The notes under the pieces: model-generated
Told to the model about the DNA's origin: nothing
Database searches by the model: none
Seen by the model: only the letters and a program-made list of their open reading frames with translations
Shown: in pieces, positions 35,727 through 48,146 of the stretch
Position numbering within the stretch: the first letter of the stretch is position 1
Layout of the letters: the number at the start of each line of letters is the position of its first letter
Made by a program: the position numbers and the translations under genes
Assembly: GCF_040712315.1 (NCBI RefSeq)
Contig: NC_134017.1
Location: 23,788,322 to 23,852,321 of the forward strand
Direction of reading: 5' to 3'
DNA: 64,000 bases
Source of the DNA: Castanea sativa
Lineage: Eukaryota > Streptophyta > Magnoliopsida > Fagales > Fagaceae

Positions 35727-36916
35727 TGGATAGAGGTCAGTCTCTTATTATACCTCCATTGTTTGATGGTACTAACTATGCATACTAGAAAGTACGTATG
35801 AGAGCTTTCTTGCAGTGTTTAGATGAGAAGGTGTGGCAAGCTGTAGAGATAGGCAGGACCAAGCCTATAGAAGCGCCGGCCAATTGGGATGATGCTAAGA
35901 TCAAGGCGACAAATTTCAACAACAAAGCATTGAATGCTTTATTCAGTGCGGTCACTAATGAGAAGTTCAAGAAGATATCCTCCACTGAAATTGCTAAGGA
36001 AGCATGGACCATCCTTCAGACAACTTATGAGGGAACAAAGGCTGTCAAAGATTAAAAGTTACAAAGGCTCACTACAAGCTTCGAAGAAATTAAGATGGAG
36101 GAGGATGAGTCGTTCAATGACTTCTATGCCAAGCTCAAGGACATAGTGAACTCAGCTTTCAATCTTGGGGAAACCATTCTTGAACCCAAGATTATGAGAA
36201 AAGTGCTCAGATCTCTGCCCGAGAGATTCCATGCCAACATCATGGCGATAGAGGAATCAAAGGATATTGACAAGATTCCTCTAACTGAGCTGGTTGGTAA
36301 TCTGCAAACCTATGAGCTAGGGTGACAAGAATTGGCAAGTCGGGTAAAGACAAGAGCATGGCACTGAAGACCAAGAGCAGTGAGACAGATGAGTCATCAG
36401 ACGATGAAGACTCTAAGATGAAGTCCTACATCACTAGAAAATTCAAGAAATTCATAAAAAATGCCAATGAAAAAGGCTTCAACAAGGACCGTAGGCAATC
36501 CAGTTCTTCTCAGTCCAAAAGCCAAGATAAAAGGAAGAAGGATGCTAGAGATGGCGATCAGTACACTGTTCCCACAAGACCTAAGTGCTTCAGGTGTCAA
36601 GGCTTCGGTTACATGAAACAGGAATGTCCCACATATCTCAAGAGCATTAGGAAGAGCAAGACACTTGCTGCTACTTTGAGTGACACTGAGCTTGAGGATG
36701 ATTCCGACAATGAGGATGACGGAATCTTGAATGCCTTCATTGCCACTGTCAATCCTACTGAAGGGATTGTAGAAAATGAAGATGAAGAAGAAGAATTGGT
36801 GGATGCTAAGTTTGAAAAGATGCTTGATCAAGATGATATCCATACAGCCTATGAGAAATTGTACAAGCTTTCTGAGAAGCATGAAAAACTCTATAGGTTG
36901 GCTACCAAGAAGCTCA
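35727..36916 (+). pseudogene. Gag of E3, 5' part
   Basis: ATG at 35727 (MDRGQSLIIPPLFDGTNYAY) is followed by a stop where relatives have Trp. It then reads FLQCLDEKVWQAV, a UBN2/DUF4219-type gag domain, with SLPERFHANIMAIEE. There is a stop at 36052 and a frameshift near 36325. A zinc knuckle at 36586-36627 (CFRCQGFGYMKQEC) has Tyr in place of His. The Asp/Glu-rich C-terminal part continues into a coiled region (EKLYKLSEKHEKLYRLA). It is interrupted at 36916 by S4 and rejoins in frame at 38370. Confidence 0.85.
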
Positions 36917-38364
36917 TGTTAGGATTTGTGCCCTTAAATCCTATTGTATGATGCTATGTATGATGCTATGTATGATATTATGTATGACATTATGTATGAC
37001 ATGATGTATGACTTAATATTGTGTTTGATAAAGTTATTTTATTATTATCTAAAATAATGGTAACATGAATATGAGACGTTATCATATAGTCCATGAGATG
37101 CATTGTATATAATTTATGTGAAAAGTCACAGAAGATGTAAATCACAAGTTCTTTGTAAACTCAGAATTTATAGTTCGTAGTCGGTGATGAAATTGGGCAT
37201 TTCATCTGCGAAGACTATAACGTGTCAACTACGATGATTTGTCTTGATCATGGAAGTGGAAACTTCTAGTTGATATGTTGATATGTTTTAAGAGTTAAAA
37301 CATATTGAACAGGACCGTTGTGAGATTTATTATTCTTCTAATGACTGTCAAATGAATAATAAATCTCACGACTTCTATTTGCATGAACTCTTAATCCTGA
37401 GAGAATAATGGACCTGATCATGAAGTGTAGGTTTCTTTGATATATCAGGAGTGAGATCTGAAGTGACAGTCAAAACCTCAGTATGTTGGGCAGCCACATT
37501 TAGTGTTGATGGAACATATATTCTCAAGATGGAATTCATAGTCTCTTGATAGAGATATAAAATATTCCCTTGAGATAAGTTTAATGGTTTCAGTTATTCA
37601 GAGAGTTAGGCCTAACCACTTTAGTAAGAAATTACTAAAGTATATATTTATGAAATTGGATTTCATAAATATATAATGAATAACTTTAAAGAATTAAACC
37701 GGGTACTCAAGGATAAGATGTAGTAATTTACAAAGTGGCAGTCTACGTTTATGACTTTGTGTTACTACAAATATTTTATGAAGGGGTTACGTGTTTGATA
37801 AAGTCTTGGGATATAATTTATTAATAAGGCCTAGAGTGTAATTATATTTATATAGTGGTATTAAATATAATTAATGGTAACTTTGGACTTGTCAAGAGTT
37901 GACGGAAAAGCCCAAGGCCCATTGGAGCTAGTGTCTTATTGGTCCCTTTTGGTCCCACTCCAAGCCACACACTAAAGCCCAATTGGAAAGGCCCAATAGG
38001 CCAGTCCAATTAGATAATCAGTTAGTTATAAAGGGAGAAACATACAGAATTTTTATGAAAAGAGATTAGAAAAGAAAAAGACACGGTGTGTGAGAGAGTG
38101 TGAGACACACTTTCATTCTCCCTTTGAAAAATTGATTGAGAGACCACACATCTTGGGCGTAAAGTGGAATTGGAGTGAAGATTAAAAGTGTTCCCAAGTG
38201 TTTCTAATCTTTGTTTTGAATTTCTCCACACCAAGGTACGCTATCTTGTTCTTAAATTCTAAAATTTACATTGTGCACGTTATCAATCATGAATGAAATA
38301 GATCCTAGTTCATTGCTTCCGCTATGTGTTTTGCATGAGATGCAAAACCAGAACTTTTCCTTCA
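36917..38364 (+). repeat. Solo copia LTR S4 (nested in E3 gag)
   Basis: It runs from TGTTAGGATTTGTGCCC to CTTTTCCTTCA, 1448 bp. It is flanked by a perfect GCTCA duplication (36912-36916 and 38365-38369). Removing it restores the gag reading frame (KL|NDVELDREEL). It has about six 12-bp U3 units. Confidence 0.95.
38006..38034 (+). promoter_or_regulatory. LTR core promoter: CCAAT and TATA boxes (S4)
   Basis: CCAAT at 38006-38010 is followed about 16 bases later by TTATAAAGG (38026-38034), in transcription orientation, near the predicted U3/R boundary. The same CCCAATTAGATAAT...TTATA arrangement is conserved in S1, S2, E1 and, on the other strand, in A, E2, S3 and F, which supports a functional role in the family. 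Start site and activity are inferred. Confidence 0.5.
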
Positions 38365-38369
38365 GCTCA

Positions 38370-39081
38370 ATGATGTGGAACTTGATCGTGAGGAGCTTTC
38401 CACTAAGTTTGATGAAGCCAATCAGACCATTAGGGCACTAAGATTCGAGAACAATTTCTTTGCTAAGAAGACCAAGAAGCTTGAAGCAGAGCTATTTCAA
38501 GTTAGAGCTCAGTTGGAGTGGACATCAAGTGCGAAGCTGGATAAGATGCTCAGCATTCAGAAATCTACTTCTGATCGAACCAGTTTGGGGTATGATTTCT
38601 CTTCTTCTAATATTTCTTCTGCAAGTACTATTGTTTTTGTTCCTCTTGCTAATATCATTAAAATTGAGAACAATGATGTTAAAACTGAATTAGCTAGTGG
38701 GAACCTAGACAAGGGTAAATCCATCTTAGGAGCACCCCTTAAGCTTGAGAAGAAGGAAACTAAAAACCCTAGAGCTAAGAAGGCTAACTCTCAAAAGCCT
38801 AAACAGAAGAAGCAGCATCTTTGTCATCATTGTGGTATTGCCGGACATACTCGACCAAATTGCTATAAGTGGTTAGCCACTCAATAGAGCAATGGTATGA
38901 TAGCATCCGGGATCCAGAATCAGCTTCAAACCTCTCTTGCTCCTCTTAGAGATCTTCTCAAAGCCCTCGTGTTCCTTTCGAACATGAACGGTTTCAATTC
39001 CCCCCACCCCTCATCACCGGTTCAAGGGTTTGCAAAGAGGAAAGGTTCTTCCAAGGTGTGGAAGGAAAAGGGCTCCATGTG
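38370..39081 (+). pseudogene. Gag of E3, 3' part, with second zinc knuckle
   Basis: Continues the gag frame as a probable coiled coil (DREELSTKFDEANQTIRALR) and then a Lys-rich segment. An intact CCHC knuckle lies at 38822-38863 (CHHCGIAGHTRPNC). A stop at 38885-38887 is followed by a still-readable stretch (LAPLRDLLKALVFLSNMNG) ending at 39081. Two CCHC motifs in one gag is notable. The downstream protease and integrase expected in copia were not found. Confidence 0.8.
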
Positions 39082-39793
39082 ATCTAATCACTTTTTCTCT
39101 CTCTTCGTCTGTTTTTCTTTGTTTTTACATTGCTTGTGTGTTTTGCTTTAATGTTTTGAGTCAGTCTAGTTTTATGCATTGCTTTGTTTTATTTTGCATA
39201 TTTTTGGTTATTAGTTTTTCAGTTTTAGTTATTTTGTTTTAATTCAATAATAAAAAAATTGAAAAATTTAGAAAAATACAAAAACAATGTGTGTATGTGT
39301 ACATTGGTTCTTGTGTACCTTAAAATGGCCATTGAAATAGAGTTTTCTAAACTTTGTATCTCTTGTAGCTTAGATAAGCATTCTTATACACAACTAAGCA
39401 AGTGAGCTTTATGGCTCTTTGTTCTTGACGAGTAAGGTTAAATAATCTCTTATACTTAATGTTCGTATCACTCTTTTTGATGGGAAAGACTAGAAAATTC
39501 TAAGAGAAATGCATAGATAACCATCTCACCACTATTGGCTGCCAATCATGAAATGACATCTATATGCTTCGGCATAGCAAAAGTGCAATGCCAATGAAAT
39601 CTATATGCTTCGGCATAGCAAAAGTGCAATGTCAAAAAGCCTAACATAACTGGGGATTTCTTTTCTCTCCTTGTATACCCATGCATGGTTTGCTTAATAT
39701 AAGAAAATATGCAAAGAAATAAAAGCAAAAAGAACAAAATGCTTTTTAAATATGATTGCAAGCCTATTTTCTAGACGATGTGGGAGTTATAAG
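39082..39793 (+). other. Non-coding interior of E3
   Basis: T-rich, no supported gene. It contains a tandem duplication of about 41 bp with core CTATATGCTTCGGCATAGC (about 39560 and 39601). In related elements pol would be expected here, so it may be the deletion-derived filler of a non-autonomous element. Confidence 0.5.
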
Positions 39794-41186
39794 TGTTAGG
39801 ATTAGTATCCTTAAATCCTATTGTACGATGCTATGTATGTTATTATTTATAACATTATATATGACTTAATGTTGTGTTTAATAAAGTTGTTTTTGTTATT
39901 ATCTAAAAATAATGGTAACATGAATATTGGGACATTATCATATAGTCCATAAGATGCATTGTATGTGATTTATGTGATTTAGTCACAAAAGATGTAAATC
40001 ACTAGTTCCTTGTAAACTCAAAATGTAATTCGTAGTCGGTGATGAAAATTGGGTGTTTCATCTGCGAAGACTATAACATATCAACTAAGATGATTTGTCT
40101 TGATCGTGAAAATGGAGATTTCTAGTTGGTATGTTGATATGTTTTAAGAGTTAAAACATATTGAACTGGACCGTGTGAGATTTATTATTCTCCTAACGAT
40201 TGTCAAATTATTAATAAACTCACGACTTATATTTGCATGAACTCTTAATCCTGAGAGAATAATGGGCCCGATCATGATGTGTAGGTTGCTTTAATATATT
40301 AGGAGTAAGATCTAGAGTAACGGTCAAAAACTCAGTATGTTGGGAAACCGCATTTAGTGTTGATGGAACATATATTCTTAAGATGGAATTCATAGTCTCT
40401 TAACGGAGATACAAAATATTCCCTTGAGATAAGTTTAATAGGATTGTTATTCAGAGAGTTAGGCCTAACCACTTTAGTAAGGAGTTACTAAAGTATATAT
40501 ATTTATGGAATTAGATTTCATAAATATATAATGAATAACTTTAAAGGATTAAACCGAGTACTCAAGGAATTAAGATGTAGTAATCTACAAAGTGGCAGTC
40601 TTCTTTCATGACTTTGTATTATTACGAATATTTTATGAAGGGGTTGCATGTAAAATAAAGTCTTGGGATATAATTTATAAATAACACCTAGAGTGCAACT
40701 ATATTTATATAGTGGTATTAAATATAGTTAATGGTAACTTTGGACTTGTCAAGAGTTGACAGAAAAAGCCCAAGGCCCATTGTAGCTAGTGTCTTATTGG
40801 TCCCTTTTGGTCCCATTCTAAGCCACACACTTAAGCTCAATTGGAAAGGCCCAAAAGGCCAGCCCAATTAGATACAAAAGGAGAAATATACAGATTTTTC
40901 TGTAGAGAATTTTTTAAGAAATTTTGTAAAGTGGTGCAAAAAGTGTTAGACACTTTTTTACATTCTCCCTTTGGAACTGACTGAGAGACCACACATCTTG
41001 GGCGTTAGTGGAATTGGAGTGAAGATTGAAAGTGTTCCCAAGGGCTTCTAATCATCGATTTTGAAATTCACCGCTCCAAGATACACTCTCTTGTTCTCAA
41101 ATTCTAAAAGCTACATAATACATGTTAACATTTATGAATGAAGTAGATCTGTTTGTTTTCCATTGTACACATGCATTTTTCCTTCA
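39794..41186 (+). repeat. Solo copia LTR S5 (nested in E3)
   Basis: It runs from TGTTAGGATTAGTATCC to TTTTTCCTTCA, 1393 bp. It is flanked by ATAAG (39789-39793) and ATAGG (41187-41191), one mismatch. It has about four decayed 12-bp U3 units. Confidence 0.88.
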
Positions 41187-41296
41187 ATAGGATGTACCTC
41201 AAAGGTGATAGTCCCCATCAAAAAGTTATGATTGTGTGTGTGAGTTAAAGTGATTTTCTCATATCTCAAATCGTAATAACTTTGAGACACTCATGC

Positions 41297-42675
41297 TGCA
41301 GGAGAAAACTGGTTTTGTATCTCATACAAAACACATAGCGGAAGCAACAAATAAGGATCTGTTTCATTCATGATCGATAACATGCACTATGTAAATTTCA
41401 GAATTTAAGAACAAGATAGCGTACTATGGTGTGGAGAAATTCAAAACAAAGATTAGAAGCACTTGGGAACACTTTTAATCTTCACTCCAATTCCACTTTA
41501 CGCCCAAGATGTGTGGTCTCTCAATCAGTTTTCAAAGGGAGAATGAAAGTATGTCTCACACTCTCTCACACACCGTTTCTTTTTCCTTTTCTAATCTCTT
41601 CTAATAAAAATTCTGTATGTTTCTCCCTTTATAACTAACTGATTACCTAATTGGGCTGGCCTATTAGGCCTTTCCAATTGGGGTTTAGTGTGTGGCTTGG
41701 AGCGGGACCAAAAGGGACCAGTAAGACACTAGCTCCAATGGGCCTTGGGCTTTTCCGTTAACTCTTGACAAGCCCAAAGTTACCATTAATTATATTTAAT
41801 ACCACTATATAAATATAATTGCACTCTAGGCCTTATTAATAAATTATATCCCAAGACTTTATTATGCATACAACCCCTTCATTAAAATATTCGTAGTAAT
41901 CCAAAGTCATGAATATAGACTGCCACTTTGAAGATTACTACATCTTAATCCTTGAGTACCCGGTTTAATCCTTTATGTTATTCGTCATATATTTATGAAA
42001 TCCAATTTCATAAATATATACTTTAGTAACTCCTTACTAAAGTGGTTGGGCCCAACACTCTAAATAACTAAATTCATTAAACTTATCTCAAGGGAATATT
42101 TTGTATCTCCATTAAGAGACTATGAATTCCATCTTGAGAATATATGTTCCATCAACACTAAATGCGGATGCCCAACATACTGAGGTTTTGACTGTAACTA
42201 ATAGATCTCACTCCTGATATATCAAAGCAACCTACATCTCATGATCAGGTCCATTATTCTCTCAGGATTTAGAGTTGATGTAAATAGAAGTCGTGAGATT
42301 TATTATTCATTTGACAGTCGTTAGGAGAATAATAAATCTCACAGCGGTCCAGTTCAATATGTCTTAACTCTTAAAACATATCAACATACCAACTAGAAGT
42401 CTCCACTTCCATGATCAAGACAAATCATCTTAGTTGATATGTTATAGTCTTCGCAGATAAAACGCCCAATTTCATCACTGACTACGAACTAAACTTCTGA
42501 GTTTGCAACGAACTTGTGATTTATATCTTCTGTGACTTTTCACATAAATCACATACAATGCATCTCATGGACTATGATAATGTCTTAGTTCATTTATAGA
42601 TAGTCTCATATAATTAAACAATTTAATTATTAAATACATGCCAATAAATTGGGTTTTAGGGTATAAACCCCAACA
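41297..42675 (-). repeat. 3' LTR of F
   Basis: On the plus strand it runs from TGCAGGAGAAAACTGG to ATAAACCCCAACA. In element orientation it starts TGTTGGGGTTTATACC. It is full length, and it shows what the 5' LTR of F lost. Confidence 0.93.
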
Positions 42676-45600
42676 TTCTCCCACTTGCCCTCAAAGACAA
42701 TTTATCATATATCTGACACTTATTTCCCTTTAGAGTAATTCATAATCACTCTAAGGCAAGGCTTGGAAACAAGTTACAGCCAAATTTATTGCATAAATTA
42801 TCTTTTCTACTACTACTATTTCTCATGTACTCATATCTCTCTAATGAGAAGGTATCATTTACACTTAATGTGTATCTTCACCACCTCGAGTGAACACATA
42901 TCTTGAAGTTCAACTTCATAATGTGTATCTTCACTACCAAGGATGAACACATATCTTGAAGTCCAACTTCATGAATCACAATCAAACTACAAAACAGTAT
43001 TTGCACATCCAGTAATGATCAAAACTTCACTTCTGTGGACAAGCATATAACACCTGATTCCCATAAGATATTTGAGTATATGCTTTACTCCCACTAAATT
43101 AAATGATCTTTGATTCAATTGATATTTGCTTACTATGCCCATCATAAAATAGATATTTAGCCTAGCATGTAGCATAGTATAAAGACTTCCTATCTATTTG
43201 ATATAAGGGACCGTCTTAATATGCTCTTCCTTTTATATGTCTTAAGACCACAATCCTATATAAAGGAACTTCAAACTTAAAAGGAAAGAATCCTTTCTTG
43301 AAGTATTATATGCTATACTTGGCTAGAATCTAATCTATTTAAGCAGTTTGAGATAGACCCAACATCCTAATTTCTGAATTATAACAAAGTTTAATTCTTA
43401 GGATGTGACCAGTCTTTCCCAAGTACTTTATATCAAACAGGACTAGACAACCAAAAACACATTGATGACAATAAATCAGCATCATTCTAAATGATTAGAA
43501 TGTCATCAACATACATTAAGAAATTTATTATTCTATATAGCTATACACACATAAGGCCGTTTAATATTTGATCAAAATCAAACAATTTGATTTCTTGATC
43601 AAAGATAATATTTTATGATTTAGATGCTTGCTTTAATCCTTAAATGGAATTTAAGGAACTTGCAATCTAAATACTACCGTTTCTTTGCTATGTACAAGTC
43701 TAGTTACATCATATAGATGTCTTCCTCAAGATTGCTAATAAAAGAAGCTTTCTTGATATCCATTGTCATATTTCATCCAAATGAAATATAATGGATAAGA
43801 GAATCTAGATAAAGTCAAACTTGACTATTGGTGAAAAAATCTTTTCATAGTCGAACCATTTCGTTCTGAATAAATATTTTCACCATTAGTCTTGACTTTG
43901 AAGGTTTGCACCTTCAAATCTATCAATCTCAATTTTTCTTGTAGACCTATTTGAGAACAATAGGCTTAATGCCATTAGGCTCCTCTACAAGTTCTAGACT
44001 TTAAATAGAATCTAATTCTATTTACATAACCTTGATCCAGTAATCCATATTTATATCATCTATTGCCTCAACGTAGGACCGAGGATCAAATTCATATCCT
44101 TGCGGAATGATTCCAAAAGTTTATTCCAAAAGTATGAATTTGTTTGATAATTGATAATCCTCCCACTACGATATTGTATTGGTGTATTAGCTATATATCT
44201 AGAATAATTCCTTGTGATGTATCTAATACAACCATCTCATTTCTAAATGTATTTCATAGTTGTCTTACAACAAATTCTGACATTTTTCTTGTAGAACGAT
44301 TCTATGTATAGCTTTAAGATTATTCACATAGTCATCATCAAGAACTTTGTATTTGTACTTTACAAACATCTTATCTTTTTTATGACTACCAAAACAATCT
44401 TTTGAAATTCCTTTTGGATACCCAACATAAACACACATTTTTCTACCTTTTGATTTCATTTTGTTAGACTTCCTTTCTAGCACAAGTGTTGGACATCCCC
44501 AAAAGTGGAAGTATCATATATTAGGTTTTACCTAATCCACAATTTGACAAATGTCTAAGGAACAAACTTTTGAAATCAATTTTAGAAAATGTATAGTAAT
44601 ACATAGAGTATATCTCCAAAAGAAATAAGGAAATGGAAATACTTATCATGTACTTTACTATTTCTAAAAGAGTCTTATTCCTCCTTTATGTATGCACTGA
44701 CTTAAAGAAGTCATTGATATTATATTCCTTTACAATAAAGGAACCCCAGATCATATTATCCTCTAAATAGAATTCATAGATTGAAAATTTAACAAATAAT
44801 GGTTCTAAAAGCCCATCTTTCACCAATCTTGAATATCATTTAGATTAATAAGATCTAGACATAAGTGCCAAAAACATACAATACCAAAGGATGAAAACTT
44901 TCTCTTTAAAAAGTAAAACATGTAAATCTCCATCTAGAAAACAATCATGGACAAAACTTAGCTTTACCAAAACGGAAACACTTTCCTTTTGGTCATACTT
45001 TTGAGTCTAATTTCCTTTTGGCAACTACTAGGGCAAATAGCTTGTCCAACTGTTTGGTATTTTAATTCCTCTTCTTACCACCTTTTCCTTTTGGTCTAGG
45101 CTAAGAATTTGATTAAATCATATTGATCCTAGCCTTAGCTTTTAGGATGTCTTCCGTTGTGTAGAACTCACTCATCAATTCAGATAATATAAAAGAAATT
45201 TATTTTCAAAACAATCTGAATTGGTCAAATGATTCTAACATGGACTTATGGATCATATCCATATGAGATTAACATTTAATCTCTACATCCAAGAATTCCA
45301 ATTCATTTTAAAATGAAAATATTTTCATAAAATGATATAGAATTGAAACTACTTAAGCTTTTCTTAGCACTCAATATGACTTATATTAAATATCGTCTAG
45401 TAGCACGATATTTCATACCAAACATCTCATTTAGACTTAATACAAAGTCTAAATTTAGTACTAACTCTTGCATCTCATGCTGTAGCACATTTGAGATAAA
45501 AGCCAATGTAACATATTAGCATTTCAATGAAGATTACGATCATATCATAAGTCATCTTCCATCAATGCATCATGCATAGGAAATTATGATAATGCTGAAT

Positions 45601-45700
45601 TGAAACATATATATGTACTTCAACTCCTTAAGCACCATGTCCAAAATTATATCTTAGTTAATGTGATTCAATAAAAAATAGTTAGAGAACAAAAGTTTAT
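42676..45700 (-). pseudogene. Gag-Pol remnant of F (strongly decayed)
   Basis: Recognisable minus-strand pieces: RNase H/RT region with MVGMVSKYQLNQ-like text (about 42990-43175), reverse transcriptase MYVDDI at about 43500-43515, integrase C-terminus with VYVGYPKGISKDCFGSHKK (about 44340-44440), and gag-related sequence near 45000-45560. Many stops and shifts occur and A/T content is high. A tandem duplication of about 53 bp (core ACACATATCTTGAAGT) lies at 42890-42975. Confidence 0.75.
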
Positions 45701-47359
45701 GGCAACTTCAATTCGAGACTATGAACATAATTACAGGGACATTATATTTTGCATCCATAACCATATAGTATAAAACCCGAAAAACATACTATACTAGGTG
45801 CAACGACAACCTAATCTCGCAATTAATATTCCTCAGCATAGAGTGAATACCAACCACTACGATCAGGCGAGAATTACTCTCATTATTAATGCTATCATGG
45901 TAACTCTTACCAAACAAAATAATTTGCCGCTATTTCTTTGGCCTCTAAGTGATAATAGCAAGAACTCAGCATAAAGGATACTATCAAACTTAGTCTAGTG
46001 TACACCATTGCCTAGAATCATGTGTAGCCACATTTCATCCCCTTAAACAGGCTTATTATGTAGTGCCATGATATAAAACACCCTCCGCATGGAATGCAAA
46101 GCTCGAGACTAAGACAAGGTGTTTGATCAAACTACTATAAACCAAGAAATTCAATCCTGTAGTACCATGAAATAAATACTCTCCGCATGGAATGCTAAGC
46201 TCGAAGCAAAGACAAAGTATATATTTCACACTATTATGAACCAACAATGAAGGCCGTGAGATCCAACCCTTGTATCTCTCTCCCACTAGAAATTTTAAAA
46301 CAAGTGGATTGTCCTAAAAACATTGTGATCTAATCACAAATTTAACCCTACACATCAAATGTGTTTAATTGTTTAAATTCGATGTGATGTTACTAAGTCA
46401 CGTCACTTTAGTGTAACGAACATTCGCTTAATCACAAAGAAGTTTAACCTTGTAATCCGTGAAGTAAATACCCTCCGCATGGAATGCAAGACTCGAAGTC
46501 AAGACAAGGTATTTATTCACATTACAATAAACTTAACAAAAGGGTTATTTAAGCCCTCCCACTCGTTACTTGGGTTTTTTCTTAAATAATTGTGATCCCA
46601 TCACAACTAATAACCTTGCACTTGTTCAAGACTCTAATCTCATTAGAATCACTAACTAAAATGGAAGTCCTAAACTATTTAGGATTCCTTAAACACTAAA
46701 GAATCAAAAATTAGTTATATAGAACTCTTTCCTTAATTTACTAAATAAAATATTCTAATCTCATTAGAAACTATATAACTTTTCAATTAGAATTTTAATC
46801 TCATTAAAACCCTCTAATTAAAATAAATTAAGGACTTTTAATCATAAAACAATTTAGGACTAAGAGTTCTATTTAACTAACATCTTTGATCTCAGTAGGT
46901 CTTTTAGTTAGATAATGATTAATAAATATCCTTAACTTTTAAGGACTATAAAATTAATCATATAGCCTTGCTTTTATTAAAGTTTTAACACTTAGTCAAA
47001 AACAAGTGAAAATTCAAAATTCAGTACCTTTGATCGGTCGAAAGGAATTCTCGATCGATCGAGACTCGCAAAACTGATTTTTTCAGAATTTTCAGGTAAC
47101 CGTTTTTGACATCTACATTATTCTGCCATCAAAAACACTTTTTGATTTTATCAATGAAGATTTACAGATCAAGAACCATAATAATGCTAGACACGTGAAA
47201 AAATATAATCTTAATCTCATTAGGAATAAATTTCATTAAACTAGCATTAACATATATAAATATATATAACGTAATATAAACTCATATATTACAAAACTAT
47301 ATTATATTATATATATATATAATACAATATATAATATATGATTATTATATTATATTATA

Positions 47360-47414
<55 letters not shown>

Positions 47415-48132
47415 CAATGGTACTTCCAGATGGTTGAAGTCTATATACGGATTCTATATATATATATATTTTTTTCATGGCCATAAAGGACAAAAATTGC
47501 ATATAATAGTGAAGCAATGCATTGAATGCTAAAAGACACAATAACAAAGTCTTTATGCATGCCAAAAGACAAAGTCACGTACAAGGCAAGCAAGGCAATA
47601 ACTAGTATATAAACCAAAAGCCATGCAAGAGTCAAACCATGCATTTAAAATCCAAAAGGTGCAAAAGGAATCCTTGAATAACCAATCCGTATCAACCATG
47701 GGCCATCATATTGTCTTAAATGCTTGCAAGTTGATAAGATGGCCAAGCCATACTCCAAATAATGCAATGAAATTCACCAATCCGTGCTCCAAGCCATGCA
47801 GTGAATTTCACCAAGCCGTGTGTTAACAAAAAGAAACGCACATACAGTTATTGAAATTCAATAACTGTTCCCTTGGCATTAATCAATGACCGCACAACCA
47901 ATCTCACTTGGTGATATATATACACGCATTCCATGAATATTTTTCCATTAATGGTTATAGAATCAATTACCCATACGTGCACAAGTATAACAATATATCA
48001 CATATATTTATCAATGCACACAAAATTTATGGAACAATATTTTTATGCAGAATTTTGAAAAACACAAAGATAACGATTTTCTTAAATTCTAAAATTCAAT
48101 CACACGCTATACAATCATGATATGAAAACCTG
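45701..48132 (-). other. 5' leader of F
   Basis: Long untranslated leader (about 2.4 kb). It has three copies of the CTCCGCATGGAATGC motif (about 46083, 46185, 46471), more than in A or E1, and a (TA)n tract at 47369-47413. A segment at about 46400-47160 has no obvious counterpart in the A or E2 leaders. There is no supported gene. Confidence 0.55.
47369..47413. repeat. (TA)n microsatellite
   Basis: An unbroken TA run of about 45 bases in the F leader. Long open frames of Tyr-Ile repeats across it are artefacts. Confidence 0.9.
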
Positions 48133-48146
48133 GCTCTGATACCAAT
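48133..48146 (-). other. Primer-binding site of F
   Basis: The minus strand reads AATTGGTATCAGAGCC next to the 5' LTR. It is an exact initiator tRNA-Met type site. Confidence 0.88.

Noticed and set aside
36397..36882. 161-codon minus-strand frame
   Set aside because: It is antisense to the E3 gag gene, which has domain evidence on the plus strand.
36322..36951. Gag frame extending past 36916 to 36951
   Set aside because: The last residues are S4 LTR sequence; the true gag continues at 38370 after the solo LTR.
47338..47644. Open frames rich in Tyr-Ile repeats on both strands
   Set aside because: They are translations of the (TA)n microsatellite in the F leader.
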